A DNA stretch of 64,000 nt from Enoplosus armatus. Taxonomy: Eukaryota; Chordata; Actinopteri; Centrarchiformes; Enoplosidae. Below are positions 26,760 to 39,712 of this stretch, in pieces; position 1 is the first letter of the stretch, and every line of letters starts with the position of its first letter. A program made the translations under genes and the position numbers. The stretch is from NCBI RefSeq assembly GCF_043641665.1, contig NC_092193.1, forward strand, positions 14,641,501 to 14,705,500, given 5' to 3'. The notes below the pieces were generated by a model that was given only the letters and a program-made list of their open reading frames with translations, ran no database searches and was not told the DNA's origin.

Positions 26760-27046
26760 CTACGACTCCTCTGCCGTCTCAGCCTCCTTCGCTGCTCTAT
26801 CACGACCTCCCGACCTTCTTCGCCACCTCCTCTTACTCTTGCTGTTTCTGTTTCTTTCTCTCCCTCCCTCACGATAAATTATTCCCTCTCACACTTTCCC
26901 TGTTTTCCTCATTCTGCCCTTTCACTTTCCATTCCGTTTACTTTAATTTACTTTCCCGGCTGCATTTTCTCAGACGTGACCCCCGCGCCTCGAGATTCTG
27001 TCGTTCATTCTGTCTGTCTGTCTGTCTCCCTCTCTTTCCCTCTCCA

Positions 27047-27078
<32 letters not shown>

Positions 27079-27110
27079 TCGGCTGCTTGGCTCTGATAGG
27101 ACTAACACTC
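26760..27110. repeat. C/T-rich low-complexity tract
   Basis: Strongly pyrimidine-biased + strand with short CTGT and TCTC iterations at 27008-27080. A long open frame through it gives a Ser/Leu/Pro/Phe-rich low-complexity protein and is a by-product of base bias. Confidence 0.8.
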
Positions 27111-29025
27111 ATAATGAATTAGCATTTAGCTTTGCTTTATTATTCAGTCTGACACAACCCTCCCTGGAGTCATTCTCAATCTCTTTCAAATACACTCTCA
27201 AATTGAATTTAGTGATGATTGCATTTTTCCTTTCAAATTACTAAAAAGTCTTACCTGCTGAGGGTTACAAAGTCCTTGAAGGTTTGTAAATCCAGTTTTC
27301 CTGTTAAATATCAACCACTGTGACCAGAGACTGCTCAGCCAGGCACAGATTAATTTAAAAGTCAGAAAGGGGGTCTGATTTTACCGACTTTCAAGGGTTT
27401 TCTCAATCTAACGCAAATATCTTTTTAAAGAAACTTTATTTGATTATGTACAGTTACACTATGTCCTTGTCTCATTCAGAAGAAAGCATCTTATTTCTTT
27501 GACACCTCACTCTGAGCCCTCCTAATAAGGTTTCTTTTTCAGCCGCAGAAAGCACAAAAACAAACTGTTCGAGACCACAACATCACAAAACTGCAGTTCC
27601 TGTTATGCTTTGCCAACAGCTGTTATTATCAGACTGCATTTTACAAAGCAGAGTAAAAGAAGCCTTGGAAATACACTGGCTTAGTGAAAAATAACGTTTA
27701 GTTCTTACAATGGACACATTAGTGCAGGCAATGTATTGACCTTCAAGCTAAGCCTTGAACAGGCACTGCTTGTTGTTGACTACTCTGGGAGTCTCTGTTC
27801 TATCAGTACATTTTATTTCATGTTTCTCAAGCAGCAAGTAATGGTGAATTCACTTCTACCCACAAACAAGGACAATCACAGCCCGACTTCTGTCTTCTCT
27901 CTCATCAAACTAGTTGTTTACTCAGTGTGTTTACATCCTTTGTTGACCAACTTTTGAGTCTACATTTCTCCAGACCTCTATGATCTTGCTGAGTCGGAGG
28001 TCTGGACACTCAACATTAAGCGACGACTTCTTTGTTGATGTTGCAAAGTCTTTTGGGGTGTAGCTTGGTTCAAGACCTCTAATTTCTGCCCTCATCTCAG
28101 AATTGTTCAGTGATTTAAATAGATCTGGTGTTGTCCTCATTGGACGGCTGTTTCTTCCAGTTGGAGAAACAACCAGAGCTTTGTAGGAGGGATGAAGAAT
28201 GGGGGGGTCATTTTCGTACATGGCATGAAAAATAGCTACAGTAGAACGGCAACAGGCATGGATAAGGTCAACATTAAGTCGCCTAGTTGTTAAGTCGACT
28301 CACAGACATCAACTCTACAACATATCTTTTTCATCTATGTGAAAAACATTAACTGTTCTTGGCAACCGCTACTGCAGCTTCTTTGTTAACTGACAATGAT
28401 GTCGCCAGGCAGGCTGCTAGCATGAACACAATGGCTGACTTGATGAAGTGAAATAAAATGGCGGTTCAGTTTGATAATCAGGCTTCTTTCTGTGAGCAGT
28501 ATGTGTGACTAAATAATATCAACTCAAAGCTCTACCAGCAGGCTTTTGTTCTGAGTGTTCAACCGCATTTCATAGTCAGGGTCTGGTTACATTACGTCAT
28601 CTCTGTGTGGAACTTAAGTTATGTGATAACAGGTGGTTGTAAAAGCAGATCACAACACTTGGCCTCAGATTTGTCCTCCTCGATCCTTTTCCGATCGCTC
28701 ACTGTCTCGTGAGGTCAATGGTTTTGACCTCTTCCCAGTCTATGCTGTTACCAATGTTGGTCTTGTGTTCACAGACATTCACCACACACAGTTTCAGTCG
28801 TTGCTATTTCAGTGAGATTACTATAATTTGAAAAATCTCACTTTTGAACTGAAAATGTGACCAAAATAAGAAGTTCATACGAGTTTGAGAGAGAACCTTT
28901 TGCCTTTTAATATTATCTGTGAATGTTCTTGTAGGCCGCAAGAAAAATGTCAATAGAAAACGTGACAGTCTGTTAACAATCTCTTCCTCTCGTCACCTGT
29001 TGCAATAAGAGGAATCGAGTCCACC

Positions 29026-29028
<3 letters not shown>
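27111..29028. other. Non-coding, no gene seen
   Basis: Unique-looking AT-rich sequence with no recognisable exon or repeat. Confidence 0.5.
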
Positions 29029-29068
<40 letters not shown>

Positions 29069-29218
29069 GCAGACCTCTCATTACCTGCTCTGCTTGAATT
29101 AAGGACTCGTTCTTCTCAGACTTCATTAAATGTTGATGTGGGTCATGAAGTTTGTGGCTCGGCTCACCTGAGCTTCCCGTCCCTCCGCAGATGTTAATGC
29201 AGGTCAATGAGATTACCC

Positions 29219-29270
<52 letters not shown>

Positions 29271-29772
29271 TGTGTTTTGCACATATCTGCTATTTTTAAT
29301 TGAATGTTAATGCAGGTTAAATAGTATTACCTTAAGTTTTAATAATGCAAGGTGCAGGATGCAGGAGCTCTACTTTCTTCACTCTACTTCCTCTTCTCTC
29401 TTTCTCTATTGTCTCCCCCTTCTGCTGTGTGTGTGTGTGTGTGTGTGTGTGTGTCATAGAAAACTGTTTTAGTTATTTTGATGCTTTGGTTTGAACTGAT
29501 GTGATAACGTACTACAATTTGACATTTTAATACACTGTACACATTTGCTGTTTGTTAAATTATTTAAAGGACTGTTCTGATGGCCTGTAGTGTGCATGTA
29601 AATGTGTGTGTGTGTGTGTGTGTGTGTGTATTACCATCTAATGCCATCTGTAGAACAGACCTTTGGAACAGGGGGGACGTTATTCATTAACTTTAACAAC
29701 ATGACTTCTAGACAAGAGCACTATCGAAGTGTGTATGTGTGTGTGTGTGTATGTGTGTGTGTTTGTGTGTGA
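29029..29772. repeat. Cluster of five (TG)n microsatellites
   Basis: Arrays at about 29029-29066, 29220-29268, 29426-29454, 29603-29629 and 29730-29772, all in the same orientation. A short phrase (ATGTTAATGCAGGT…ATTACC) occurs just before the second array (29190) and again at 29304, which suggests local duplication. Confidence 0.95.
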
Positions 29773-30282
29773 GGAGCATGCTCTTTGCACACATAAGGTC
29801 AATCAGTTTCACTCATACGCTTCACTTTTCTCCTCTCCTCTCACTCTTCTCTTTCGCTCTTTCATCTGTGATTCTCAGTAGATGAACGGCGCTCTGATCC
29901 GTACGGACTCTGTTAATGAATGCTGTATTGCTATTGATTTCTCCTCTGATCCCTCAGTTTGTTCAGGCACAATACAAACCACGTTTTTCCTGCATCGTGA
30001 GAGGAGCGCCTCAGCTGATAGCCGTGATGGAGTGCTGTGCCCCGGTCCTGCAAATTGGATTTTAATGATTCAAGTATCATTTCTCGACACTGCTCAATGC
30101 TCTGCGCAGAAATTAAAAAGCGATGCCCTCTGACTGAAAGAAAGGGTCAGGAGAGAAATGTTTTGGTATTCGAGCTGAGAAGATGTTAAAATGCCATTTT
30201 ACATCATTGTGGAAATGCGTGATTATTTTGCAGTAAAGTTGAAGTGAAATCACTTTTTGCTAAGAAATCAATATGTAGTCAA
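29773..30282. other. Non-coding, no gene seen
   Basis: Unique sequence. The part 29880-30170 is free of repeats and has several TAAT/ATTA motifs, so it could be a regulatory element. Confidence 0.4.
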
Positions 30283-30390
30283 GTTGAGTAAATTTTATTT
30301 ATATAGCCCAATATCACAAATCACAAATTTGTCTCAAGGGGCTTTACAATCTGCATTTACAGCATACGACACCCTCTAGTATATGTCTAG
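30283..30390 (+). repeat. Teleost interspersed repeat fragment
   Basis: Contains TTTATTTATATAGCCCAATA, TCACAAATTTGTCTCAAGGG and GCTTTACAATCTGC, a combination found in very many fish genomes. The family name is not certain. Confidence 0.6.
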
Positions 30391-33300
30391 CCCCCCACAT
30401 TAGCGTTCTCCAGGGGGAGTGAATTTTTTAATTCTCTTTCAATGTCAATACTAGTAATTTAATTTGTACAGTATTTGTGCAGACGGGCACTTAAAATAGC
30501 TAATAATATCACTTCTATTCCAACGGACACACAGACAGTTAAATGGCTGATGTTGTTAGCTTGTTAGCTCTGTGATTGCGTTACTCTGTGACACTGTTGT
30601 GTTGGGATTTGAATCACAACAAGTGCAGAGTGCTGAGGTTACAGGACCATCTGTTGCTGAGAGTTTTGACAGTCTAGTCATTTGCCGTCACCACAACTGG
30701 GCCCATGAAAGAGAAGACAGCCAACGCTAGCTGATCTGGGACGGCGTCTAGACAGCAACAGCGGCTCTCAAATGTCAGTCAATCACTGCTGATACGCCAC
30801 CCAGAGGAGTGAGTTCCATAAATATAGGTTTTTTATCTTCATTTGCAAAATAGAAAATTATCACTGACATATCATTATGGGGAGAATTCAGATGCTGAAA
30901 TGCAGTGAAGTAAGTAAGATTTAATCTGGTTGTGCATTTTCACATTAAACATCTTCCACGCCGCTGTGGGAATAATTTATTTGGGTGAATGCAGATGGAC
31001 AGATTTTCTGTAATGTCCTTCAGCACTGACCCCCTATTCTGCACACACACACACGCACACATACATTTCGCTCTGAGGGAGCACAGATTCAGACATTATT
31101 TCTGCCTCACTGCTACACAAACAGGCTTGCAGAAGCCTGGGGACTGTTCGCCATTGGTGTGTGTGTATACATACACACATAGACAGACACACATTCACAC
31201 AGGCACACATGTGCGTCACCCTCCCTGCAGGACTGGAGGCATGTGGAAGTTACTTGGGGATGCCAGCACATATGTGTCGTTCTGTCTTTTATATGTGTCT
31301 CGTACAATAAAGAGGCCGGTAGTTGAGTCACAGAGTACATGTATACAGTATCTGTTAAGCTTCCTGCAGAGCTAAAGGTTAGCCGCCTCTTTAAAATGAA
31401 ATCACTCTTTGCTTGGCTTCACCTCTAGTTTACACAACAGAACTGTCTCAAATCATGTGCTCCATTGCGTGTTGACCTCTTTGTTTTTCACCAGTTTTAA
31501 ATTGGTCAGAGACTTGTTGCCCTTTAGCAAGGCAGCCGGGTATGTTTTTAAAACAAACTCAAGGGAGGAGAGGCTGCATCTATGGACAACTTCCTATTAA
31601 TGTTCCCGTCCACATCCACAGATGTAAAGAGAGAGAGAGCGCGGACGAACAGACAGAAGTTTTTCATTAGCTCATGTTCTTGCGTGACTGACTGTGTGGA
31701 GCTGCGTGTCCCCTGACTCAGTGTGTTTCAGCAGCTTGTTAAAGTGACTGTTGTTTGTTTAGAAAGGACAAAAGCCTGTGGCAAGTTGCTTCTCTTCATC
31801 TTTGTCTTCTTGTCTCTCCTTCTGTTGATTATCTGGTACCTTGTTTTCAAAACTACTGTAGTGGCCCGATTATAAATCAACCCTTAAATACTTTTTATCA
31901 GACAAGTCCTGTCGGGAAAGTTTCCCAGATATACTGTTACACCAGGGGAGAAGATAGTCCTCATTCTTGAAAAAACCTTTTCTACTTTAAAAGTGAAACA
32001 TGCAGTACTTGCCTTATAGCCCCTACTTTTCTCTGGCTGTTAGCATTCAGACAGTTTTTTTGTCCTTATGAGCTGCTCATCGTGACATCTGTGACAGTGG
32101 TAATTCTTGCTTATGTACAAACATCAAGAGATGCTTTTGACCTGTTTTCACTCGTCAGGAAATTTGTGGTAAAACATGGCACACGAGCCGTAATGCCGTG
32201 GTTAAAGTGGACTGAGTAGACACTTTTAGAGCTGATTAATGCTACAAAACACACTATAAATGGCCAATACAGTATTCATCAACTTTAGCATTTGATTCAC
32301 TCTTCTCCTTTCTGGTTTCCCTCGCAGCATGTCGGCCTCACTCTCGGTAATATGCTGTGTCAGCTGCGCCCTCATGCGTGGATTTTTTACTGAGAAGCTA
32401 CTTTAACGTATTTATCAAAATCAAAGAATTTGTCAAAGAATTTGAGTCTTTGTTCCCCGATCTCCTGTTTCCCCCTCCCACTGCTCCTTCCTGTTTCACC
32501 CTTGTTTCACACTTTCTGGCACTCACAGCGTGACCTGAGCCCACGACTCTCCGAGCCCCTCCTCTGTCTACCCCCCCCCCCCCTTCTTTTTCTTCTTTTA
32601 AACACGGAGTCATGAATTTATTATGCGAATCAAAATAGAGCAATGACTCTTTGTCCCCATCCCTGCATGTCATTGGTCTAGAATGAATAATTCAGCCACT
32701 GTGGTTGAAGTTAGGATCAGGCAGAAAAGGGGGAATCTTTTTGGAGCCGCACCATTCAGGCTATTTTCGAAATGGCGAGCTGTCAGCGCCTTTCCTGCAG
32801 CGCTCACTCTTTCTTCTCCCTCTCTTCTTGCTCCTTCTCATTCCTCCCACCAGTTCACTCTCTATCACAAGAAGATGGAACAGATTCTTCACTGTCTCCT
32901 CCATCCTTGGGAAGGACTGCATACTAAGCAGATAGGATTGGATTGGCGTTGGATAAAGTCAGCCTTGTTTCTTTGTGTCTAGACAGTTGAGGTGCCTGCA
33001 CAGTTGTGTCTTTCCTGGCTGTCTTTAAAATACGTTTGTTGATAGGTTTGCGCATCTTCCAGTACCAATCCCATAGGTTGTTTCTGGTGATTACGGATGC
33101 TCTTTTGCAGATTTCTGCTGAATAGCTTTGATGGCATAACACGCAACAGACAGTTTATTTCACCAGCTCCTTCCCTCAGAGACAGCAAAGGCAGCCGTTG
33201 ATCTCATCGCGCTTGCCGCCTCACTCTCTTTGAGTCGCACTCGCTGTTTGGCGTTTTAGACCTGGAATGACAGTTGTTGAAGATCCCAGAAAGAGTTCCA

Positions 33301-34854
33301 CAAGCTCACAGCTCGACCAACGGGGGATCTGATAACCCTGTGAGGTAGCGACAGAGGCCACAGAGCGGTCAACCACCTACACCCATAAATGATCCTCACA
33401 TGGACAAAAACCTAGATACACAAGCTTTCTGCGCACATAAGGTCAATCATGCGCTCGGATACACGCACATAGATGCAGATGCACACTTGGATGATTATTC
33501 TCAGCCTCGCGGGGCATCATTGAAACGTTTCAGCCGTGACCTCACTAAGAGGGAGAGAGGGAGCTAGATGAGCATTAGAGGGCGCGAAAATGAGCGATGG
33601 AGAGAGTCCTTGAATTTTAACCGGATGCTCCCCGAGGGAGAACTCCCATCATCTCTGTGTGTCTTCAATGCCAGAGTCCCACAGCTTCCTTTAGGAGCTC
33701 AAGGACCCTGACTGCTCGGAAATTCTCTGAGGGAGGCTCGTCTGCCATCACTCGCTTTTTAGCTGCTTTTTGGGAGAAAAATCATTTGATGAATCAGTAG
33801 CAAAGGGTTTCTCTTATCCGGTTTTAGCGCTGGATAATGACATTCCTCCAGCAGTAGCCAATTCTTCCAGAGCAGAGGATGTACCAGAGGATAAATGTCA
33901 CTATCAGTTATCAGTAATGTGATCAGGATTCCAGCTACATCATCCCTGTGGTAGTGTGTTTTAAAGGAACTTTCCTGCGACGTATATCCTAAGATTTTTG
34001 TAGTTTTTGCCACCTTTTCTGTCAGTTATGATAACATTGCACTCACCGAAAGTACTTGTTGAGATCTGAGACCATGTGATGAAGACAGGTTGTAAATAAA
34101 CCAACAAATGAGCCAGATTATCTAAAAGGAAGGACAGCACAGATAGTACAGGAGAGATTTTTTTTTTGGTCTAGTAAAATCAATGCTAAGGATTGGTGCA
34201 CACAGCTAGCCATTTTTTTCCTTTCATTTGGGTAACACACAGACAGAAACTAAACATAAAGCTACTTTAAGGATGAGGGCAAATGTTCACTGTCCTTCGA
34301 GAGCTCAACAATTTTGCTATTTTGCAGGACACAAACATTCGGGTGTTTGAGATTGAAAATTCATCCTAGACCTCGGAAACCTCGGCCACTGTCAAAGCAA
34401 TTTCATTAGTCGCTGTTTTTAATTGCATTATATGATCTTACAGTTTGTTCTTGACCTTGGAAAACCTGGACCTTTTTTTGCCCTTTGTACTTTGTTTCCA
34501 ACTTTCAGTTTCAACTTGTAAGACCACATGGACGAGATGTCCTTAAAATGCTTTAAAATAAAATGGAAATTTGATCATCTACAAACAGCTACTAATGGAC
34601 CTTGTGGTGAGATTGTTTTGTCAATTTCTGTTTGTTTGTCCTTTGGTGTCTGCCTCTGATGGACTCATATTTGATAAGACCTTGTTGACACTCAGCAACC
34701 AATCAATAGGACAAATGACGACCATGTGACTGTTACAGTTTGATAACAAAAATTTAAAAAATCCTCAAAAACCCCACAGTGTGAAATGCTTACAGCCAGG
34801 GAGCTCAGAAGTCCAGTTACTCCCTACCTGGGAGTTTGTTGAAAGCCTGGTTGG
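30391..34854. other. Non-coding, no gene seen
   Basis: Mostly unique sequence with a 13-C run at 32571-32583 and an imperfect TG/CA palindrome at about 31156-31178. No exon or RNA gene was recognised. Confidence 0.5.
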
Positions 34855-34975
34855 GGGGGCTCGGGGTTCGGACGTCTGACTGGAAACCTTTGTTGCATGT
34901 TGTTCTCCATCTCTCTCTCCACTCATTTCCTGTCATCTCCCTGTTGACTCACTAATAAAGGTGTAAAATGGAGGA
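34855..34975 (+). mobile_element. Teleost SINE-like tail
   Basis: Contains CCTTTGTTGCATGTTGTTCTCC, TCTCTCTCCACTCATTTCCTGT and CTAATAAAGGTGTAAAATG in the order seen in common fish retroposon 3' ends (each is quoted only as a recognition phrase). The front half is not clear. Confidence 0.45.
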
Positions 34976-34999
34976 AAACAGCTTGTATGACATTTCGTG

Positions 35000-35133
35000 T
35001 TTCTTGCCCAGTCAGACGTCTTGTTAGCGATGTCTCCAGATCAAAGCAATTAGTCTGGTGAGTACAATGTCGTTATGACAATGATAGTAAGAGTGTCCAG
35101 ATTATATGAAACTGGAAATTCCTTTTATTGTCA
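35000..35133 (+). repeat. Dispersed repeat, copy 2 of a direct pair
   Basis: The second member of the pair described at 25846-25998, in the same orientation and about 70% similar by eye over the shared phrases. Confidence 0.6.
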
Positions 35134-35254
35134 ACGTAGGTGCAGACATGGACCGGCTAATAGAAGCTGTCACAGTGCTGTGACTCCAGATAGTCAGCTG
35201 TCAATCAACAAGCCGACCCTGAACTCTCCCCAAACCTGGCAACCTGTTCATCGC

Positions 35255-35945
35255 CCAAAGCTCTTTCTACCTCCCTCTCTCTTCTTCTGGCTCGCTGTCC
35301 CATTAATCTCCTCCGTCTCTTTAATCTCCTCCTCTATCAATTTTCCCGTCCTGTGTGTTTTTTTTCTCATTATTTTACCTTCTTCTCACTCCTCCAGCAT
35401 CCCTTATTTGTTCAACTACTTTTATGACCTTTCCAGAAACTTCCTCCATTGTGATCCTCCTCCTCCTCCTCCTCCTCCTCCTCACAATGATCTGTTTCTT
35501 TTCACCACCTTGCTCTGCAGTGTTTACAAAGCCTTCACAACCATACATGTATATACATACGCATGTGTGTGTGTGTGGATGGGGGGGTTTGTATATCCTC
35601 CTCTGGGATCTCTGGTGAGAAGAGGATCCAGGATGTGTGATGATCACCTAATGTCCTGTCAAGCACCGTCTTCTTATACGCACAAAGCTGCACACACACA
35701 CACTCACGCACACACATGCTCTGTTGGTGTTGTACAACCACAAGCTGAACGGTGTTATCAGTGCTCAGGGATTGTCGCCTTTGTTTCCTCAGTACAAAGG
35801 ATTCAGCTCTCTCCTCCACATCCCCTGCTTTCTTTCATTCCGCATCTCCATCCTTGTCACTCTCCATTTCCATTTTTTCTGCCTTTACCTCTATTTCTCT
35901 GTGTTTCTCTCCCCCCTCTTTCTGCCCCTTCATCCCCACATCTGA
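35255..35945. repeat. C/T-rich low-complexity tract with (TCC)n
   Basis: Pyrimidine-rich on the + strand over most of its length, with a (CCT)n run at about 35456-35482 and short CA/TG runs at 35566-35574 and 35693-35715. The long open frame across it encodes low-complexity sequence and has no domain. Confidence 0.75.
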
Positions 35946-38900
35946 AACGGTAGCGACGGCTGCTATTGGTCGTGCTGGCAGAATCAGAGAAACGGGTAGC
36001 CAATAAGCTTTTGGGCTAACAGGGTCACTATTATCCGTGAAGCAGTGCAATTACTCTGCCGTCTACATCCCTGCCATGTATGCATATGCAATGCTTTCCC
36101 CGTCCTTGTACCTATAGTGCACATTTCCACTGTACATGAACATCCTTATTGGGAATATGGTTTATTTACAAGCTTACAAGCTTTGATTGAGAACGAGAGG
36201 TCATTTAAATTCTGGGGGAAAATTTGATGTCAGGTTATTGCAATCTTTTGTGCATTTTTAGACAAAATGCAATTTAAAGAAATAGAATGAGAAACTGTAT
36301 TAGAGTCTGAGTGCGATATAACATAGATTTGCAATCAGTTTATGCATTCAGGTCAAAGCTATGTACATATTCATCGTAAATTCTCCCCATGTGAATCCGG
36401 CGCCATGCTGCTCTTCAAAGAGCGGAGAAGGAAAGCTGTCACACTCCTCCCCTCCCCCTCCTTTCTCCCTCCAACTCATTCCTTTTCCCACTGTTTACTT
36501 GCCACACAGACTGTTATATATATTTGTCCCACGTAGCAGTCAGTCAGGCTGCGTTATGCAAATTGCACAAGTTTCCCTCTTTTTCTTCTGTGGACAGATG
36601 TGGCCTTTTCACTCAGTGAAATGCCACTGACGCCTGGTGTTATAAACTGATATTTAAAATACTAAATTTCAGGCTATGTGTTACCGAGCATCGTCAGGAT
36701 TCCTGGGCCTCTCTTGTGGCATCTGACGTGCATCATTAGATTCTCTCAACTGTGGAATATCTTTGACCTTCCTCCATCATTAGTGACAGAGTGAGAGAGA
36801 CTGTCCCTCTCACTCCCCCCCTGCCCACTCTTCCCCTCCTCTTTCATCCATTACACTCACTTCTTTCCTGTCCTCCATGTCCATCATCTCTTCCCCTGAT
36901 ACCCAATTCTATCCATCGCTCACATTTTGGTCACATTATGCAGCTCTGCACTTATCTATTTCAATCTTCTCCCTTCCATTTCTTTTCATCACACTTCTCC
37001 CTGCACCTGTCATATTTGCAGTGGTATATCGAGGGGGCGTTGGCTTTCCTGGTTTTAAATTCCCTGTTTGGCTTTCACCTTTCTAATGAGCTGGAGAATT
37101 GAATTAATTTCTTTTCTTCTCGATACCAAAGGGATATAAAAACACTCTCACAAACATACACACACATACACTAAGCCGTACAGGGTGAAAAAGGGGCCGT
37201 TGCCTTTCAGGTGAGATGTCTCCGGGGAAATGTTTATCTTTGCAGCAATCGCCCGGCTATCATCACAATCCGCGACTGCTCCGTTGGTGCTGAGAAGAAG
37301 ACGTGATTTCACTTCCCAATGACCAACCCTTGGGATCGCCCCACCATTTTGTGATCTGGAAACTCATTAGCCTTTAGAAAAGAAATGACACCAGAAATGA
37401 ACTCCCTTCATATCTCGTCCAGAGCCCGGCAATCAGAACTGTGATGACAGAGACGTTTGTCTTCTTTGGCAACAATATGACGCCTCATTTATCAGCACGA
37501 CCCTCACAATACTGCACTGATATCTAAAAATGAGACCGACATTCTGCGAGTATTTCACAAATATGAGGAAATACAATCAAATAACGCTCATGGCGGTGAC
37601 CAAGCTTTTTTGCGAGCATGTGTGAGATAATTAATGAGTCATTTCAATCCATGCCAGTAATAAGGCCACAGATCCCCAAAGGGCGAGACTAATTCAAGGC
37701 TGTTCAGTCACTTGTCATACTGTGTGTCGCTCAAAATGATGTCTGGTGTCTGCATGTGTGAAAGTTTTTTTCCTCAGAGACAGGTCAAGTTTGATTAAAT
37801 GATTTCTATCTCCCTGCTATTCTTAACTCCTTCTCTCTAACTTGCACTCTTGCTAATAGTGTAATAATCTCTGCACTTGCTGGTTAATTACACCCCAGGA
37901 TAAACAATTGCCACACTAAATGCTTTTCCTCAATACACTTAGAAAAAGTAGTGTAAACACAGGCTTATTCGCGTGCGCGCACAGGCACAATTTGTGCAGC
38001 TTTGTGCAGCTTCAGTAGTGCACGTACCAGACTTAATGACTTGTAAGTCTTCTATCTGCCTACCAGCTGGCGTATGTCCAAACCTCTGATCTGCAGAGCG
38101 AGCTCTTCATCACTCCTGAAAAAACATTGTGGTGCACATGTAGCACCGTATCACACAGACCGGCACACATGCCATTTCAACACATCACAGCGACTCCGCT
38201 CGGATCTGAACCGAGAACAAAAAGGTGATTTTGTACATCTTTCAGCGTCAGGAAATGGGCTGTGTAGCAGCTCCAACCTGCTCGCTAATGAGGCCCAGTC
38301 CTGGATAACAGGACCACACTTGTAGTGACGCTGCCATAACAGCTGAATGCAGATGAATGAGGTTAGGCAAGAAAAAGTCTCTCAATTAGGGAAACATTCT
38401 TGCACTTTACTTACTTGCGAGCAACTTAAGAGACACGGTGCCATCGTCTTGTGACGGACAATAAAGTTTATCTGATTCACTCTCACAGGACTTGCCCAAG
38501 AGCTTGTCCAAAGTGTCCGTGTGTGTACTCTCTGAGTGTGTGTGCGCATGTGAGTCAGAGCAGCCTGTGACATAAGTGAATATATGTTTAGAGTTTGAAC
38601 AGACCTAAGTTTAGTGATAATGTGTGGGTGACTTTTGTTGGGATGTAAACCAATCTGTTCCCTTTTTTAGCCCAGGCATTCCAGTAATGTCTGCCGACTA
38701 AGCCAAAACGACCACTGCGCCTGGGATTTATGATAACGCAGTGACCCCTGAACCCCCAGATCACATGACTTCATTAGGAGTTGGAGGGGAAAGTGTGATG
38801 TCACATGGTAGAAATAGTACATGTGCGTTTACTACGACTGAATCTGAGAGAGTCGACTTAACACCTGAGCGGAGACCAGATGGCTGCAGGCAAGGTTACC

Positions 38901-38955
38901 TATCTAATAAGCTAGATTCCCGGACTGCCCTCTGTTGTTTGTGTGTGTGAGCATG
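35946..38955. other. Non-coding; includes a possible conserved regulatory stretch
   Basis: A C/T-rich part runs at 36430-37010. The stretch 37060-37720 is repeat-free, balanced in base composition and contains TTAATTAATGAGTCATTT-like words, so it is the best candidate in the window for a conserved non-coding element. Conservation itself cannot be seen from one sequence. Confidence 0.35.

Positions 38956-38992
<37 letters not shown>
38956..38992. repeat. (TG)n microsatellite
   Basis: Uninterrupted TG repeat of about 37 bases. Confidence 0.97.
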
Positions 38993-38997
<5 letters not shown>

Positions 38998-39349
38998 ATG
39001 TCTTTTCATGGGTCTGTGCTCTCAGTTTGTGGAGCCATGTGCTCAGGTTTGAGCCAGAGAAAAGCAGGTCAAAACACCGCAGGGTGTGAGAATCATCAGA
39101 ATAGCTACCACTAATTAAACGTGCCAGGCCTTCCAGATAAACAAAATGATCCGTGTTCACTAATGTGAGTGCTGACTGAAATGCTCTTTACTTTCAAAAT
39201 ATTACATTTCTGATGAGTTTAGATGTTCAGAGTAACTATTAAACCCTTCAGACCCACTGTCTATTGTAAAAGGACATCAAATATTTATTGCTCTCAGCCA
39301 ATGAAAATGCATTGTTAAATTTTGACTTTGGCCTTGTGACCAACCAAAG

Positions 39350-39712
39350 TCAGTCGGTCCATCACTTTGGTGCAGACTGAAATATCTTAACAACTATAGG
39401 ATGGATTTCCATGATATGCTGTACAGACATTCGTTGTCCCCAGAGGATGAATCCTTATGACTTTGGTGATCCTCTTACTTTTTCTCCAGAGCCACCATCA
39501 GGTCCACATTTGTGATTTTCAGATTAATAAGTGTAATAACTTTCTTTATTTCTTTCTGCCCAAAACCAATGATATTTCTATCAGCCTCAGCTGTACTATG
39601 TTTAGTGCTAATAAGCAAAGTTAACATGCTAACATGCTGAACTAAGATAGTGAACAATTGGATGGTAAACATTATGCCAGCTAAACATTAGCATGTTAGC
39701 ATGGTCCTTGTG
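39350..39712 (+). repeat. Dispersed repeat family, copy D
   Basis: Contains CACTTTGGTGCAGACTGAAA, ACTATAGGATGGATTTCCAT, ATCAGCCTCAGCTGTACTAT and AACTAAGATAGTGAACA, matching copy C in order and orientation. Confidence 0.8.

Noticed and set aside
26597..27244. 215-codon open frame on the + strand
   Set aside because: Base-composition artefact of a C/T-rich tract. No family resemblance.
35075..35953. 292-codon open frame on the + strand
   Set aside because: Runs through C/T-rich and CA-repeat DNA. The product is low-complexity Ser/Leu/Pro/Phe/His without any domain.
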